Shown: in pieces, positions 7,812 to 14,900 of the stretch
Numbering within the stretch: the first letter of the stretch is position 1
How the letters are laid out: each line of letters begins with the position of its first letter
Assembly: GCA_964568045.1 (NCBI GenBank)
Contig: CAZMOL010000021.1
Coordinates: 1-21,216 of the forward strand
Source of the DNA: CAZDDA01 sp964568045
GTDB taxonomy: Bacteria > Bipolaricaulota > Bipolaricaulia > UBA7950 > UBA9294
Direction: 5' to 3'
Length of the DNA stretch: 21,216 bases
Notes under the pieces: model-generated
Database searches by the model: none
Told to the model about the DNA's origin: nothing
Seen by the model: the letters and a program-made list of their open reading frames with translations, nothing else
Made by a program: the position numbers and the translations under genes

Positions 7812-8101
7812 GCTTGCACGGTCTCCCCAGGCGATTACTTTCAGGGTTTTTCAGCGAGAAGTCAAGCCGCTAGCCCATGGAGCGGCCTAGGATTCAAGCG
7901 TTGTCACCGATCACGATGAACTGCCAGTGGGACGAAGTTGCCGCGTGGTCACGGCCCTTTGTGGGTTGTGGAAGTGACAAATCGGCAAGAAGTGAGGAGT
8001 TACGCTGATATTGTAGAGCCGATACCGAGGATCGCTGAGGCTGCTACTAGTAGGATCAGCTGCGGGCCTATTCCGCAGTCTTCATTCTGATGGGTGATTG
8101 A
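7812..8101. other. Intergenic region between rnc and the patatin gene
   Basis: About 290 bases without a convincing gene. It should hold the rnc promoter, but no good minus-strand -35/-10 pair was found. Small inverted repeats are visible: GCCGCT/AGCGGC (7866-7871 with 7881-7886), CTGCGG/CCGCAG (8060-8065 with 8073-8078), the palindrome CTACTAGTAG at 8044-8053, and GGGTGA-TTGA-TCACCC at 8092-8107. The last overlaps the patatin stop codon. One or more may form the 3' end of the patatin mRNA, though none has a U-run. Confidence 0.4.
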
Positions 8102-8986
8102 TCACCCTGAGTTAAGGGCCTCAAGTATCCGGGGCAGCATTTGGCGCGTTGCCGCCTCCCCGGCCTCGATCCCGCTTTTTACATCACTGTAGCAGGGGGG
8201 ATTGGGGGAGAAGTCCGGTTGAATGAGTACGTCGGGAGGATGTACCCGAAGAGATAGGTCGCTGACGCGCTTTTGAAAAACGGTTGACATCTGGAAGAGA
8301 ACAGAAAAGACGCTTGGGTAGAAACGACGTGCTGCTCCATCGGCTGCTGCTGTAGCGTCCATTCTTCGGATGATTCCAAGGATTCTCTCTCGATACTCCG
8401 GGATTGGGATCCCGGAAAGCCTTACCTCTTCTGGACGAACCAGTACGTCTACAGCGACAACCACCTCGGCCCCAAGCTGACGGGCCACGTCGACCGGTAC
8501 AGGGTTGGAGACCCCACCATCGATCAGCAGATGGCCGTCGATCCAAACAGGGGTAAGCAAGCCGGGAACTGATATGCTTGCCCGGATCGCTCGGGCGAGA
8601 GATCCTTCTGTTATGGAATAAGGGAGCCCACTCTCAAGGTCGGTCGCCACAGCAGCGTAGGTGATGGGAAGCTCTTCGATGGTAATCTCTCCGATCAGCT
8701 GGCGGAGAAAACGCATCTTTTCCCTGCCAGAGCACCATCCGGACCAGGGAATGGTTGGTAGAAAGTTTCTTACCACGGTGCCGAAGTGCGCCGATCGCCA
8801 GATGGCTGCCATGTCTTCCACACTAACTCCGGCAGCGTAGGTCCCGCCTACCTCGGCCCCCATACTGGAACCCACAATCACATCCGGCTGGATCCCGTGT
8901 TCTTCGAGGGTTTTTAACACTCCCACGTGTGCCGATCCTCGTGCCCCTCCGCTTCCAAGCACGAGGCCCATCTTCTTACCTTTCAC
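8102..8986 (-). CDS. Patatin-like phospholipase family protein (RssA-like)
   Basis: Predicted serine lipid acyl hydrolase with a Ser-Asp dyad, 294 aa. The oxyanion-hole motif GSGGARG is at 11-17, the nucleophile elbow GSSMG at 39-43 (Ser41), and the dyad Asp156 lies in DGGVSNPVP. Order and spacing match the bacterial RssA/YchK group. There is no signal peptide, so it is probably cytosolic or membrane-associated. The longest frame starts at GTG (8986); an in-frame ATG at 8971 has AAAGG at good distance and would give MGLVLGSGGARG, the more usual start, so the true N-terminus may be five residues shorter. It stands alone on the minus strand between rnc and the ferredoxin gene. The natural lipid substrate is unknown. 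Confidence 0.9.
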   Translation of the reverse strand: MKGKKMGLVLGSGGARGSAHVGVLKTLEEHGIQPDVIVGSSMGAEVGGTYAAGVSVEDMAAIWRSAHFGTVVRNFLPTIPWSGWCSGREKMRFLRQLIGEITIEELPITYAAVATDLESGLPYSITEGSLARAIRASISVPGLLTPVWIDGHLLIDGGVSNPVPVDVARQLGAEVVVAVDVLVRPEEVRLSGIPIPEYRERILGIIRRMDATAAADGAARRFYPSVFSVLFQMSTVFQKRVSDLSLRVHPPDVLIQPDFSPNPPCYSDVKSGIEAGEAATRQMLPRILEALNSG

Positions 8987-9152
8987 ACGAACTCACCGCC
9001 CTATCCTACCACGTGAGCGACAGCTAGACAATACCTCAACTACAATGCGGGTTTTCCGTTGGTCAATGGGGTCGCTCTTTCATCGGTCCCCGAATAGCGA
9101 ACGAAAAAAGTCACCGCAGAAAGCGAGTTCTACTGCTCTCTGCGGCGATCTC

Positions 9153-9335
9153 TCAGGCGCTGATCGCGCCTACCGGGCACTGATCGATAGCTTCTTGGAT
9201 GCAGGCGGCGGTTGCGTCGGCGTCTGCTTTAACCTGCGCTTGGTCGTCCGCTCCCAACTCAAATACCTCAGGACAGACCTCCGTGCACACTCCGCAACTC
9301 ACACAGAGATCGCTATCCACTGTTGGATTTGCCAT
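9153..9335 (-). CDS. Small [4Fe-4S] ferredoxin
   Basis: A 60-residue soluble electron carrier. Cys11, Cys14 and Cys17 (CVSCGVC) with Cys53 (in CPVGAIS) form the ligand set of one [4Fe-4S] cluster. Cys21 and Cys45 sit where the second cluster of two-cluster ferredoxins would be; in related one-cluster ferredoxins such a pair forms a disulfide, which is an inference here. The rest is acidic, typical of ferredoxins that feed anaerobic redox enzymes. AGGAGG (9341-9346) is 5 nt before the ATG, and a good promoter lies upstream at 9374-9402, so it is probably a one-gene transcript. Redox partners are not encoded nearby. Confidence 0.95.
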   Translation of the reverse strand: MANPTVDSDLCVSCGVCTEVCPEVFELGADDQAQVKADADATAACIQEAIDQCPVGAISA

Positions 9336-9373
9336 TGACTCCTCCTTCTTTTGGTTGTAGGTCGCAGTTGGGA

Positions 9374-9402
9374 ACTATAACACACCGCGAGGACGAAGCC
9401 AA
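9374..9402 (-). promoter_or_regulatory. Candidate sigma-70 promoter for the ferredoxin gene
   Basis: On the minus strand TTGGCT (9397-9402) and TATAGT (9374-9379) are spaced by 17 nt. Each keeps the most conserved positions of its element. Predicted initiation near 9367 would give a leader of about 30 nt carrying the AGGAGG ribosome site. Confidence 0.45.
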
Positions 9403-9908
9403 CCGCGATGCCGTAAGTGTCAGTGGTACTCCGGATGGCTCAACCCATTGCGAATGCAATTGGGCGGCTTCCTACCAGGATTGCTTTAACTTGTTATCCT
9501 CAACCGTTACCTCGTGGCCGACAACCACAACAAGAGGACGGGGCCTGGTAGGCCCCGTCCTCCTTGGAGAAGCGGCATCGCACGGCATCAAGGAGGTGTG
9601 ATTTTCTTACATCGCATATACCCGCTGTGCGTGGAGAGGTTTCAATCGTCACACGATCTCATTGAACCAAGAACTCTGCTGGGCAAGCCGGAGATACTGA
9701 AGGCATCTGGTACAATCATGGCCTTGCTCTTGGTAGCCACTTCACTCCTGGAGTGGATCGGTGCCTCTCTTGAATATGAGAGCGGTTGGGAAAGAACCAC
9801 AATCTCACGTCCCTCTTCGGGGACGGAGGACCGGTACTCCTCAATACAAGGAGATGGGCAAGACCAGACGACCATCTCATTCTCTGGCTATTCGTAGTCT
9901 CCAATGCA
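9403..9908. other. Long stretch without a recognisable gene
   Basis: The forward open frame across 9514-9897 and the reverse one at 9642-9875 give sequences with no protein-like pattern and no ribosome site. Structure is present instead: a 12-bp perfect hairpin at 9534-9562 and a smaller hairpin CGTCCC/GGGACG at 9808-9825. The region separates the ferredoxin gene from the satP end of the acetate operon. It could hold a long 3' untranslated region of that operon, a small RNA or a decayed gene. I cannot decide which from sequence alone. Confidence 0.4.
9534..9562 (-). terminator. Strong hairpin, possible terminator for the minus strand
   Basis: GAGGACGGGGCC (9534-9545) and GGCCCCGTCCTC (9551-9562) form a perfect 12-bp GC-rich stem with a 5-nt loop. 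On the minus strand it is followed by TTGTTGTGGTTG, a moderately U-rich tail; on the plus strand nothing U-rich follows. It therefore fits best as an intrinsic terminator for leftward transcription, for example read-through from acs-satP about 400 nt upstream. Confidence 0.5.
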
Positions 9909-9937
9909 ATCACCCCACGCAGTTGGCGCGGGGTGAT
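9909..9937. terminator. Hairpin 33 nt after the satP stop
   Basis: ATCACCCC (9909-9916) pairs with GGGGTGAT (9930-9937), and CGC/GCG extends the stem inward past one mismatch. The position just past the 3' end of satP suggests it ends the acs-satP transcript. The best U-rich tract (CTTTTTC at 9951-9957) lies on the plus-strand side rather than the minus-strand side, so direction and efficiency are uncertain. Confidence 0.4.
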
Positions 9938-9969
9938 AGTGTATTTCCGTCTTTTTCGTAGGAAGGAAG

Positions 9970-10551
9970 CTACTTTCGCTCGCCCAAAGGGAGCACCGTC
10001 CGGCCGTGCGCGCTATTGATGAGAATCCCTGCTGAGGCGTACCAGGCAATTAGGGAACAGAGGATTCCTTCGTAGCCAGCGATCGTGTGTACGATGGGGT
10101 TAAACTCTCCGATGGCGAGCAGGACAAACAGGATTGTTAGAGTGATGAACACCCACGTTACTGCCCTCGGAAGTTTGAGAGATGCGATTGTGGCGTAACC
10201 GGTGAAGATTCCCCACGCAATCAACACTACAGCGATCCCCGCCGGCGGGACGGCGACGAACGCTTGGACGCCGGCGAGCCTGAAGAAGAAAAACACGGCA
10301 AGCCCCATCCAGAATGCTCCAAAAGAGGAGAAACACGTCGCAGCGAAGGTGTCTCCTCGTTGCACCTCCCACATTCCAGCTGCGAATTGAGCCACACCTC
10401 CGTAGAACATTGCGATTGGCATCACAACTCCCAACGTTGCCGCATCAACCAATCCGGCATTGACGGTGTTTAGTATGAACGTGGACAGAGCAAACCCTCC
10501 CAGACCTAGGGCACCGGGATTGGCAAGCCCATTCGTATTCTGACTGCCCAA
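9970..10551 (-). CDS. satP: Acetate/succinate transporter, GPR1/FUN34/YaaH (SatP) family
   Basis: Six-helix inner-membrane carrier for acetate and related short acids, 193 aa, typical bacterial length. The family signature NPGALGLGGFALST is at 11-24, near the usual NPAPLGL start, and the conserved SSFGAFW segment is at 75-81. Six hydrophobic segments follow the expected order. The start is TTG at 10551: no in-frame ATG is available early, and AGGAGG overlapping the acs stop (TGAGGAGG) is 5 nt upstream. That places it in one operon with acs, with coupled translation, and the pairing supports a role in acetate uptake or release linked to acetyl-CoA formation. Confidence 0.92.
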   Translation of the reverse strand: MGSQNTNGLANPGALGLGGFALSTFILNTVNAGLVDAATLGVVMPIAMFYGGVAQFAAGMWEVQRGDTFAATCFSSFGAFWMGLAVFFFFRLAGVQAFVAVPPAGIAVVLIAWGIFTGYATIASLKLPRAVTWVFITLTILFVLLAIGEFNPIVHTIAGYEGILCSLIAWYASAGILINSAHGRTVLPLGERK

Positions 10552-10561
10552 ATCGACCTCC

Positions 10562-12520
10562 TCAGCCGCTATATCCGACGAGTCTCTTTAAACGATCGAC
10601 GCTTTCGGGGTTCTGCAGTGTGGTCAAGTCTCCTACTGGTTCGTTTCGAACTAGCGCCTTCAGCACGCGGCGCATGATCTTTCCGCTGCGCGTCTTTGGT
10701 ACGTTCTCGGTGAAGATGATCTCATCGGGGCGTCCCGTTGGGCCGATGATGGTATTGACCGTGTTCATCAGTTCCTTGCGGATCTCGTCTGAGTGCTCGA
10801 CGCCCGCTTTCAACACGACGAAGGCCACGGGAACCTCGCCCTTGACGTCGTGCGGACGTGAAACAACCGCGACTTCACTTGTTTTCTCGTTTTGGGCAAG
10901 GGCGCTCTCTACCTCGGCTGTGGCGAGGCGATGGCCGGCAACGTTCATCACGTCGTCGACTCGGCCGGTTATGCGAATGTTTCCCAATTCGTCTTTCCGC
11001 GCCCCGTCGCTTGTGTAGTAGTGGTCGTCACCGTAGTCGGTGAAATACTGAATCTTGAACCGTTCCATGTCGCCGTAGATGCCACGGGTCAGTGCCGGTG
11101 GGAATGGGTTGTTGATTGCTAGGTACCCGCCTTCTCCAGGGGGTGCAGGGGTTCCGCCAGCGTCGAAGATGTCGCCGATGACGCCGGGGAACGGTCTGCC
11201 GGCGATCGTGGGGACAAACGGCCCGATGCCCGGCAGGCTGTTCACCATGTTCGCGCCGGTCTCGGTCTGCCACCACGTATCGATAATCGGACAGCGCCCT
11301 CCCCCGATTTTCTCGAAATACCACATCCAGGCATCGACGTTGATCGGCTCACCGACCGTTCCCAAGAGTCGAAGAGATGATAGGTCGTACTTCGCTGGCC
11401 ACTCGTCTCCCCACTTGATGAACATGCGGATCGCGGTTGGCGCGGTATACAGCTGCGTGATCTTGTGCTTTTCGATGATCGCCCACATGCGGCCGAAGTC
11501 TGGCGCATCCGGCGAACCTTCGTAGATCACAGTCGCTACGCCGTTCATCAACGGGCCGTAATTGATGTAGGTGTGACCGGTGATCCAACCAACATCTGCA
11601 GTACACCAGTAGATGTCTCTCTCGTGGAGATCGAAGTTCCATTTTGCCGTGGTGTACGCCTGGACAGCGTACCCTCCCGTAGTGTGCATAATTCCCTTGG
11701 GTTTCCCGGTTGTTCCTGACGTATAGAGGAGGAAGGAGAGGTCTTCGGCGTCCATCTCTTCAGCTGGACAATTCTCCGAAGCGGTTGCCATCAGATCGTG
11801 ATACCAGAGATCGCGGTCCTCCATCATCGAAGCGGATCCATCGAGCCGCTTGACGACGACGACTCTCTCCACCGGGGTTCCCTCGATGCCAGCATCGGCG
11901 TTGCTCTTTAGATCAATCTTTTTGCCGCGCCGGTAATATCCGTCGGCCGTGATCAGTACCTTGGCACCACCATCAATCAACCGGTCGCGCAGCGAGTCGG
12001 GACTGAACGCGGAGAAGATGACGCCGTGCGGGGCTCCAATTCGAGCACAGGCCTGCATAGCGACGACTGCCTCCGGAATCATCGGCAGATAGATTCCCAC
12101 ACGATCGCCTTTCTGCACACCAAGATCTTTAAGGACGTTGCTCAGTTTGCATACGCGTTGATGCAGCTCCGTGTACGTGAGCCTGACGGCCTCTTCGTCT
12201 ACTGGCTCCGGCTCCCAAATCAGCGCAATGTGATTGCCGCGGCCCTCCTCAATGTGGCGATCGAGACTGTTGTAAGAGAGATTGATCTTGCCGCCCAGAA
12301 ACCATTTGTAGGCTTGTGGTTTAAATTCGTAGACCTCCTCCCAGCGTTTGAACCAGTGAAGTTCCTCGGCACGTTCGGCCCAGAATTTCTCTGGATCGGC
12401 CATCGCTTCAGCGTAGATCGACTCATTCGAGACCCACGCATGCTCCTTCATCGTTTCAGTCGGCCAGAAGACGTTCTCCTTGTGTGGGTCCTTCCTGACC
12501 CACGTAATCGGATCTGACAC
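10562..12520 (-). CDS. acs: Acetyl-CoA synthetase (AMP-forming)
   Basis: Converts acetate, ATP and CoA to acetyl-CoA, AMP and pyrophosphate. At 652 aa it is full length for Acs. The N-terminal Acs cap includes the ERAEELHWFKRWEEVYEF region. The ATP-binding loop YTSGTTGKPKG is at 266-276, VGWITGHTY at 310-318, and TWWQTETG at 415-422, including the Trp region that restricts the acyl pocket to acetate or propionate. The hinge/Asp segment is YTSDGARKDELGN near 502-514, and the catalytic Lys614 lies in PKTRSGKIMRR, the site that lysine acetylation controls in other bacteria. The start is GTG (12518-12520) with AGGAGGG 7 nt upstream. It is co-transcribed with satP, which begins 10 nt after the stop. 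Confidence 0.97.
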   Translation of the reverse strand: MSDPITWVRKDPHKENVFWPTETMKEHAWVSNESIYAEAMADPEKFWAERAEELHWFKRWEEVYEFKPQAYKWFLGGKINLSYNSLDRHIEEGRGNHIALIWEPEPVDEEAVRLTYTELHQRVCKLSNVLKDLGVQKGDRVGIYLPMIPEAVVAMQACARIGAPHGVIFSAFSPDSLRDRLIDGGAKVLITADGYYRRGKKIDLKSNADAGIEGTPVERVVVVKRLDGSASMMEDRDLWYHDLMATASENCPAEEMDAEDLSFLLYTSGTTGKPKGIMHTTGGYAVQAYTTAKWNFDLHERDIYWCTADVGWITGHTYINYGPLMNGVATVIYEGSPDAPDFGRMWAIIEKHKITQLYTAPTAIRMFIKWGDEWPAKYDLSSLRLLGTVGEPINVDAWMWYFEKIGGGRCPIIDTWWQTETGANMVNSLPGIGPFVPTIAGRPFPGVIGDIFDAGGTPAPPGEGGYLAINNPFPPALTRGIYGDMERFKIQYFTDYGDDHYYTSDGARKDELGNIRITGRVDDVMNVAGHRLATAEVESALAQNEKTSEVAVVSRPHDVKGEVPVAFVVLKAGVEHSDEIRKELMNTVNTIIGPTGRPDEIIFTENVPKTRSGKIMRRVLKALVRNEPVGDLTTLQNPESVDRLKRLVGYSG

Positions 12521-12594
12521 AGTTAACCCTCCTCATAAGATGGATCGCGTATATGGTTTCGAAATACTAGCCAAAGAGCGGGTTTCCTGCAATG

Positions 12595-13158
12595 CTAGAT
12601 AGGCAGGGCCATCAGTAAATGGCTGAGAAAGGGCAGGCGGTAGAGGACACGGTAGGTGGACCAGCCACGCATTACACGAGATACGTAGACTCTGGTTTCA
12701 GGGAAGAGCGTTCCTCCTTTAGATTGCCAGCGAAGCAGATTGGAAAGGCCCGCGTTGTAGGCGACTAGTGCAGATTTGATGTCCTCGTCGAGCTGATCAA
12801 GGAGGTATCGTAAATACCAGGTACCAAAGCGGATATTGATTTCTGGTTGGTACAGATCTTCCACCGTAAAATCCTCAAGTTGCAGTTTCTCAGCGATCCA
12901 CTCTCCCGTTGTGGGGATGACCTGCATGAGTCCCATTGCACCTGCATGAGAAAGTGCGCCCGGGCGAAAGCGACTCTCGGCGCGGATCACCGCAGCCACT
13001 AAATAGGGATCAAGGGAGTGCACAGACGCCCAATGGTCGATCTCCTTTGTGTAGCGTATGGGATAGGTGATTTTGAGGCAGCACAGAAGGCCAAAAAGGA
13101 GAAACAGGCCAGCGAGTATCCATATGATCGTTCTTTTGCGGTATGCATGCCTGCTCAT
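12595..13158 (-). CDS. Membrane-anchored lytic transglycosylase (SLT domain)
   Basis: Peptidoglycan-cleaving enzyme of the soluble lytic transglycosylase type (goose-lysozyme-like fold), 187 aa. A positive N-terminus (SRHAYRKR) and one hydrophobic helix at about 10-30 anchor it in the inner membrane. The SLT domain fills the rest: catalytic Glu61 in VIRAESRFRPGA, the GAMGLMQVIPTTG motif at 73-85, and AYNAG at 133-137. All family motifs are intact. The ATG is only a few nt from a GGGG run, a poor ribosome site. It is divergent from the DUF502-accDA operon, with 47 nt between the two starts. It probably acts in wall turnover. Confidence 0.92.
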   Translation of the reverse strand: MSRHAYRKRTIIWILAGLFLLFGLLCCLKITYPIRYTKEIDHWASVHSLDPYLVAAVIRAESRFRPGALSHAGAMGLMQVIPTTGEWIAEKLQLEDFTVEDLYQPEINIRFGTWYLRYLLDQLDEDIKSALVAYNAGLSNLLRWQSKGGTLFPETRVYVSRVMRGWSTYRVLYRLPFLSHLLMALPI

Positions 13159-13165
13159 GAACCCC

Positions 13166-13171
13166 TATAAT
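13166..13171. promoter_or_regulatory. TATAAT box shared by divergent genes
   Basis: A perfect -10 consensus TATAAT reads on the plus strand, 34 nt before the DUF502 ATG. The same bases read TATTAT on the minus strand (CTATAATA is nearly self-complementary), only 7 nt before the transglycosylase ATG. No convincing -35 box was found on either side. A two-way promoter centred here is possible, but the leftward transcript would be nearly leaderless. Confidence 0.35.
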
Positions 13172-13205
13172 ACGGGAAGGTGACAAACGAGGTTATGTCT
13201 CTGGT

Positions 13206-13898
13206 ATGGAGGAGCATGTGAAGAGATTCTTGCGTCGACTTCGAGCCACCTTCGTGAGTGGCCTGCTGGCGATCATCCCTGTAGGTTTGACGGTCTATGT
13301 ACTATGGTTTCTCTACCACCTCATCGATGGGTTGGTGGGGAGGAGCACGCCGTTTGGGGTAATGGTGCAGAAGGCCCTAGGTATATGGATCCCAGGGATG
13401 GGAATCTACATGACCGTGATCCTCATCCTGTTGGTCGGTGTAGTTACTCGCAACTTTCTTGGAAAGACTCTTCACTACTACTTCGAGCGGATTTTCTTTA
13501 GCATTCCCGGCGTGCGCAAGATGTACTCAACCCTGAAGCAGTTCACGAACGCTCTGCTCAGCCGGGATACTTCCTCTTTCCAGAAGGTCGTCATGTTTGA
13601 ATACCCGAAAGACGGGATCAACATTATCGGGCTGGTTACCAATGAAGAGCTGGGACGACTGCAGAATGAGATGGGAGAGGAGTGCCTGCTTGTCTACGCA
13701 CCCACTGCTCCGAATCCCCTATCCGGGATGATGCTAATCGTGCCAAAGAACAAGGTGACCTACCTCGACATCCCGGTGGATGATGCGCTGTCGATGGTTC
13801 TCTCCAGCGGTTCTGTCCTCCCCGATAGCCTCAAGGGAGTAAAAGAAGAGGAGAAACGAGTCCGCTTCAATCCGTTCAAGCGACGCCAGGGAGGATGA
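13206..13898 (+). CDS. DUF502 family membrane protein
   Basis: Conserved integral membrane protein of unknown biochemical function, 230 aa. There is a basic N-terminus, then a membrane hairpin: helix one at about 15-40 (TFVSGLLAIIPVGLTVYVLW) and helix two at about 62-85. The family-typical segment IPGVRKMYSTLKQFTNALLS follows near 103-122, and then a soluble domain with APTAPNPLSGMMLIVP. These features place it in DUF502 with good confidence. The C-terminus is basic and charged (about 210-230). The ATG at 13206 is chosen; GAGG at 13190 is rather distant. It is the first gene of an apparent operon, with accD 4 nt after its stop. Its link to fatty-acid synthesis, if any, is contextual only. Confidence 0.85.
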   Translation: MEEHVKRFLRRLRATFVSGLLAIIPVGLTVYVLWFLYHLIDGLVGRSTPFGVMVQKALGIWIPGMGIYMTVILILLVGVVTRNFLGKTLHYYFERIFFSIPGVRKMYSTLKQFTNALLSRDTSSFQKVVMFEYPKDGINIIGLVTNEELGRLQNEMGEECLLVYAPTAPNPLSGMMLIVPKNKVTYLDIPVDDALSMVLSSGSVLPDSLKGVKEEEKRVRFNPFKRRQGG

Positions 13899-13902
13899 GA
13901 GA

Positions 13903-14900
13903 ATGGCGATTTTCAAGGAGAAGCACTATTTCCGTGTTAAGCTAGACAAGGAAACAGACGAGAGCCTCTGGATGCGATGTAAATCGTGTGGGGAGCTTGT
14001 GTTCAAGAGGAAGGTGCGGGAGCACAACAACATCTGCCCACACTGCGGGGAGTATTTCTTCCTCACCGCTCGAGAGCGGATCGAGTCGCTGATCGACGAG
14101 GGGAGCTTTGAAGACATCTCCGAGCCGATCATGGCGGATGACCCGCTTTCCTTCAAGGATTCAAAACCCTACTTACAGCGGATTGAAGAGGCGCAGGAAG
14201 AGACCGGACTGGCCGATGCAATCATCATTAGCAGTGCCACCATCTGTGGGGTCCCAGTGGTGCTAGGCGTGATGGACTTCCGCTTCATTGGGGGAAGCAT
14301 GGGAGCGGTGATGGGTGAGCAGATTTGCCATGGGATGGAGGACGCAATCGCCCGTCGTTGCCCGTTTGTTCTTGTCTCCTCTTCCGGTGGAGCACGCCTG
14401 CAGGAAGGTATCTTCTCGCTTCTGCAGATGGCGAAGACATCGGCAGTGCGCAACCGTCTTGCGCAGGAGCGTCTTCCGTATATCTCCGTAATGANNNNNN
14501 NNNNNNNNNNNNNNNNNNNNNNNNNNNNNNNNNNNNNNNNNNNNNNNNNNNNNNNNNNNNNNNNNNNNNNNNNNNNNNNNNNNNNNNNNNNNNNTCGGCA
14601 GTGCGCAACCGTCTTGCGCAGGAGCGTCTTCCGTATATCTCCGTAATGACCTACCCCACAACCGCGGGGGTGTATGCCTCGATCGCCAGCTTGGGCGACG
14701 TCATCATCGCTGAAAAAGGGGCAATGATAGGGTTTGCGGGACGCCGGGTGATTCGCAATACGATCGCTGAGGAACTTCCTTCCAATTACCAGACCGATGC
14801 CTTCGCCCTTGAGCACGGATTGATCGATCGGGTAGTGAATCGGGAGGACTTGCGCGAGGAACTAGGCAAGGTGCTCGGTTTCTTCGTGGAGGCGCAATGA
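13903..14900 (+). CDS. accD: Acetyl-CoA carboxylase carboxyltransferase subunit beta (interrupted by assembly gap)
   Basis: Beta half of the carboxyltransferase that moves CO2 from biotin to acetyl-CoA to make malonyl-CoA. The four-Cys zinc ribbon is at Cys26, Cys29, Cys45 and Cys48. The crotonase-fold core has VMDFRFIGGSMGAVMGE, SSSGGARLQEGIFSLLQMAKTSA, and after the gap IGFAGRRVI. The gene is cut by 100 N at 14495-14594, with the same 55 bases on each side. Joining 13903-14494 directly to 14650-14900 gives 843 nt, a 280-residue protein that reads LPYISVM-TYPTTAG without interruption, as AccD should. As printed, the 155 extra bases shift the frame and make it look like two fragments. AGGGAGG (13888-13894) precedes the ATG, and the stop overlaps accA. 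Confidence 0.95.
14440..14649 (+). repeat. 55-bp direct repeat flanking the N gap
   Basis: Bases 14440-14494 and 14595-14649 are identical over all 55 positions (both begin TCGGCAGTGCGC and end CTCCGTAATGA). The copies touch the N run on each side. This is what two contigs from a k-mer assembler look like when their shared end is not merged during scaffolding, not a biological duplication. Confidence 0.97.
14495..14594. other. Assembly gap (100 N)
   Basis: Exactly 100 undetermined bases, the conventional placeholder for a gap of unknown size. Given the identical flanks and the restored accD frame, the true missing sequence is probably zero bases and the contigs overlap. Confidence 0.99.

Noticed and set aside
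9514..9897. 127-codon plus-strand frame in the ferredoxin-satP interval
   Set aside because: No ribosome site, low-complexity polar sequence, crosses a strong hairpin, and an antisense frame of similar quality exists in the same place.
14440..14649. Possible biological tandem duplication or mobile-element target repeat in accD
   Set aside because: The copies touch a placeholder-length N run exactly and collapse to a perfect AccD frame, so an assembly cause is far simpler.
14169..14816. Open frames reading through the N run on both strands
   Set aside because: They exist only because N codons do not stop translation; the real gene is accD on the plus strand.
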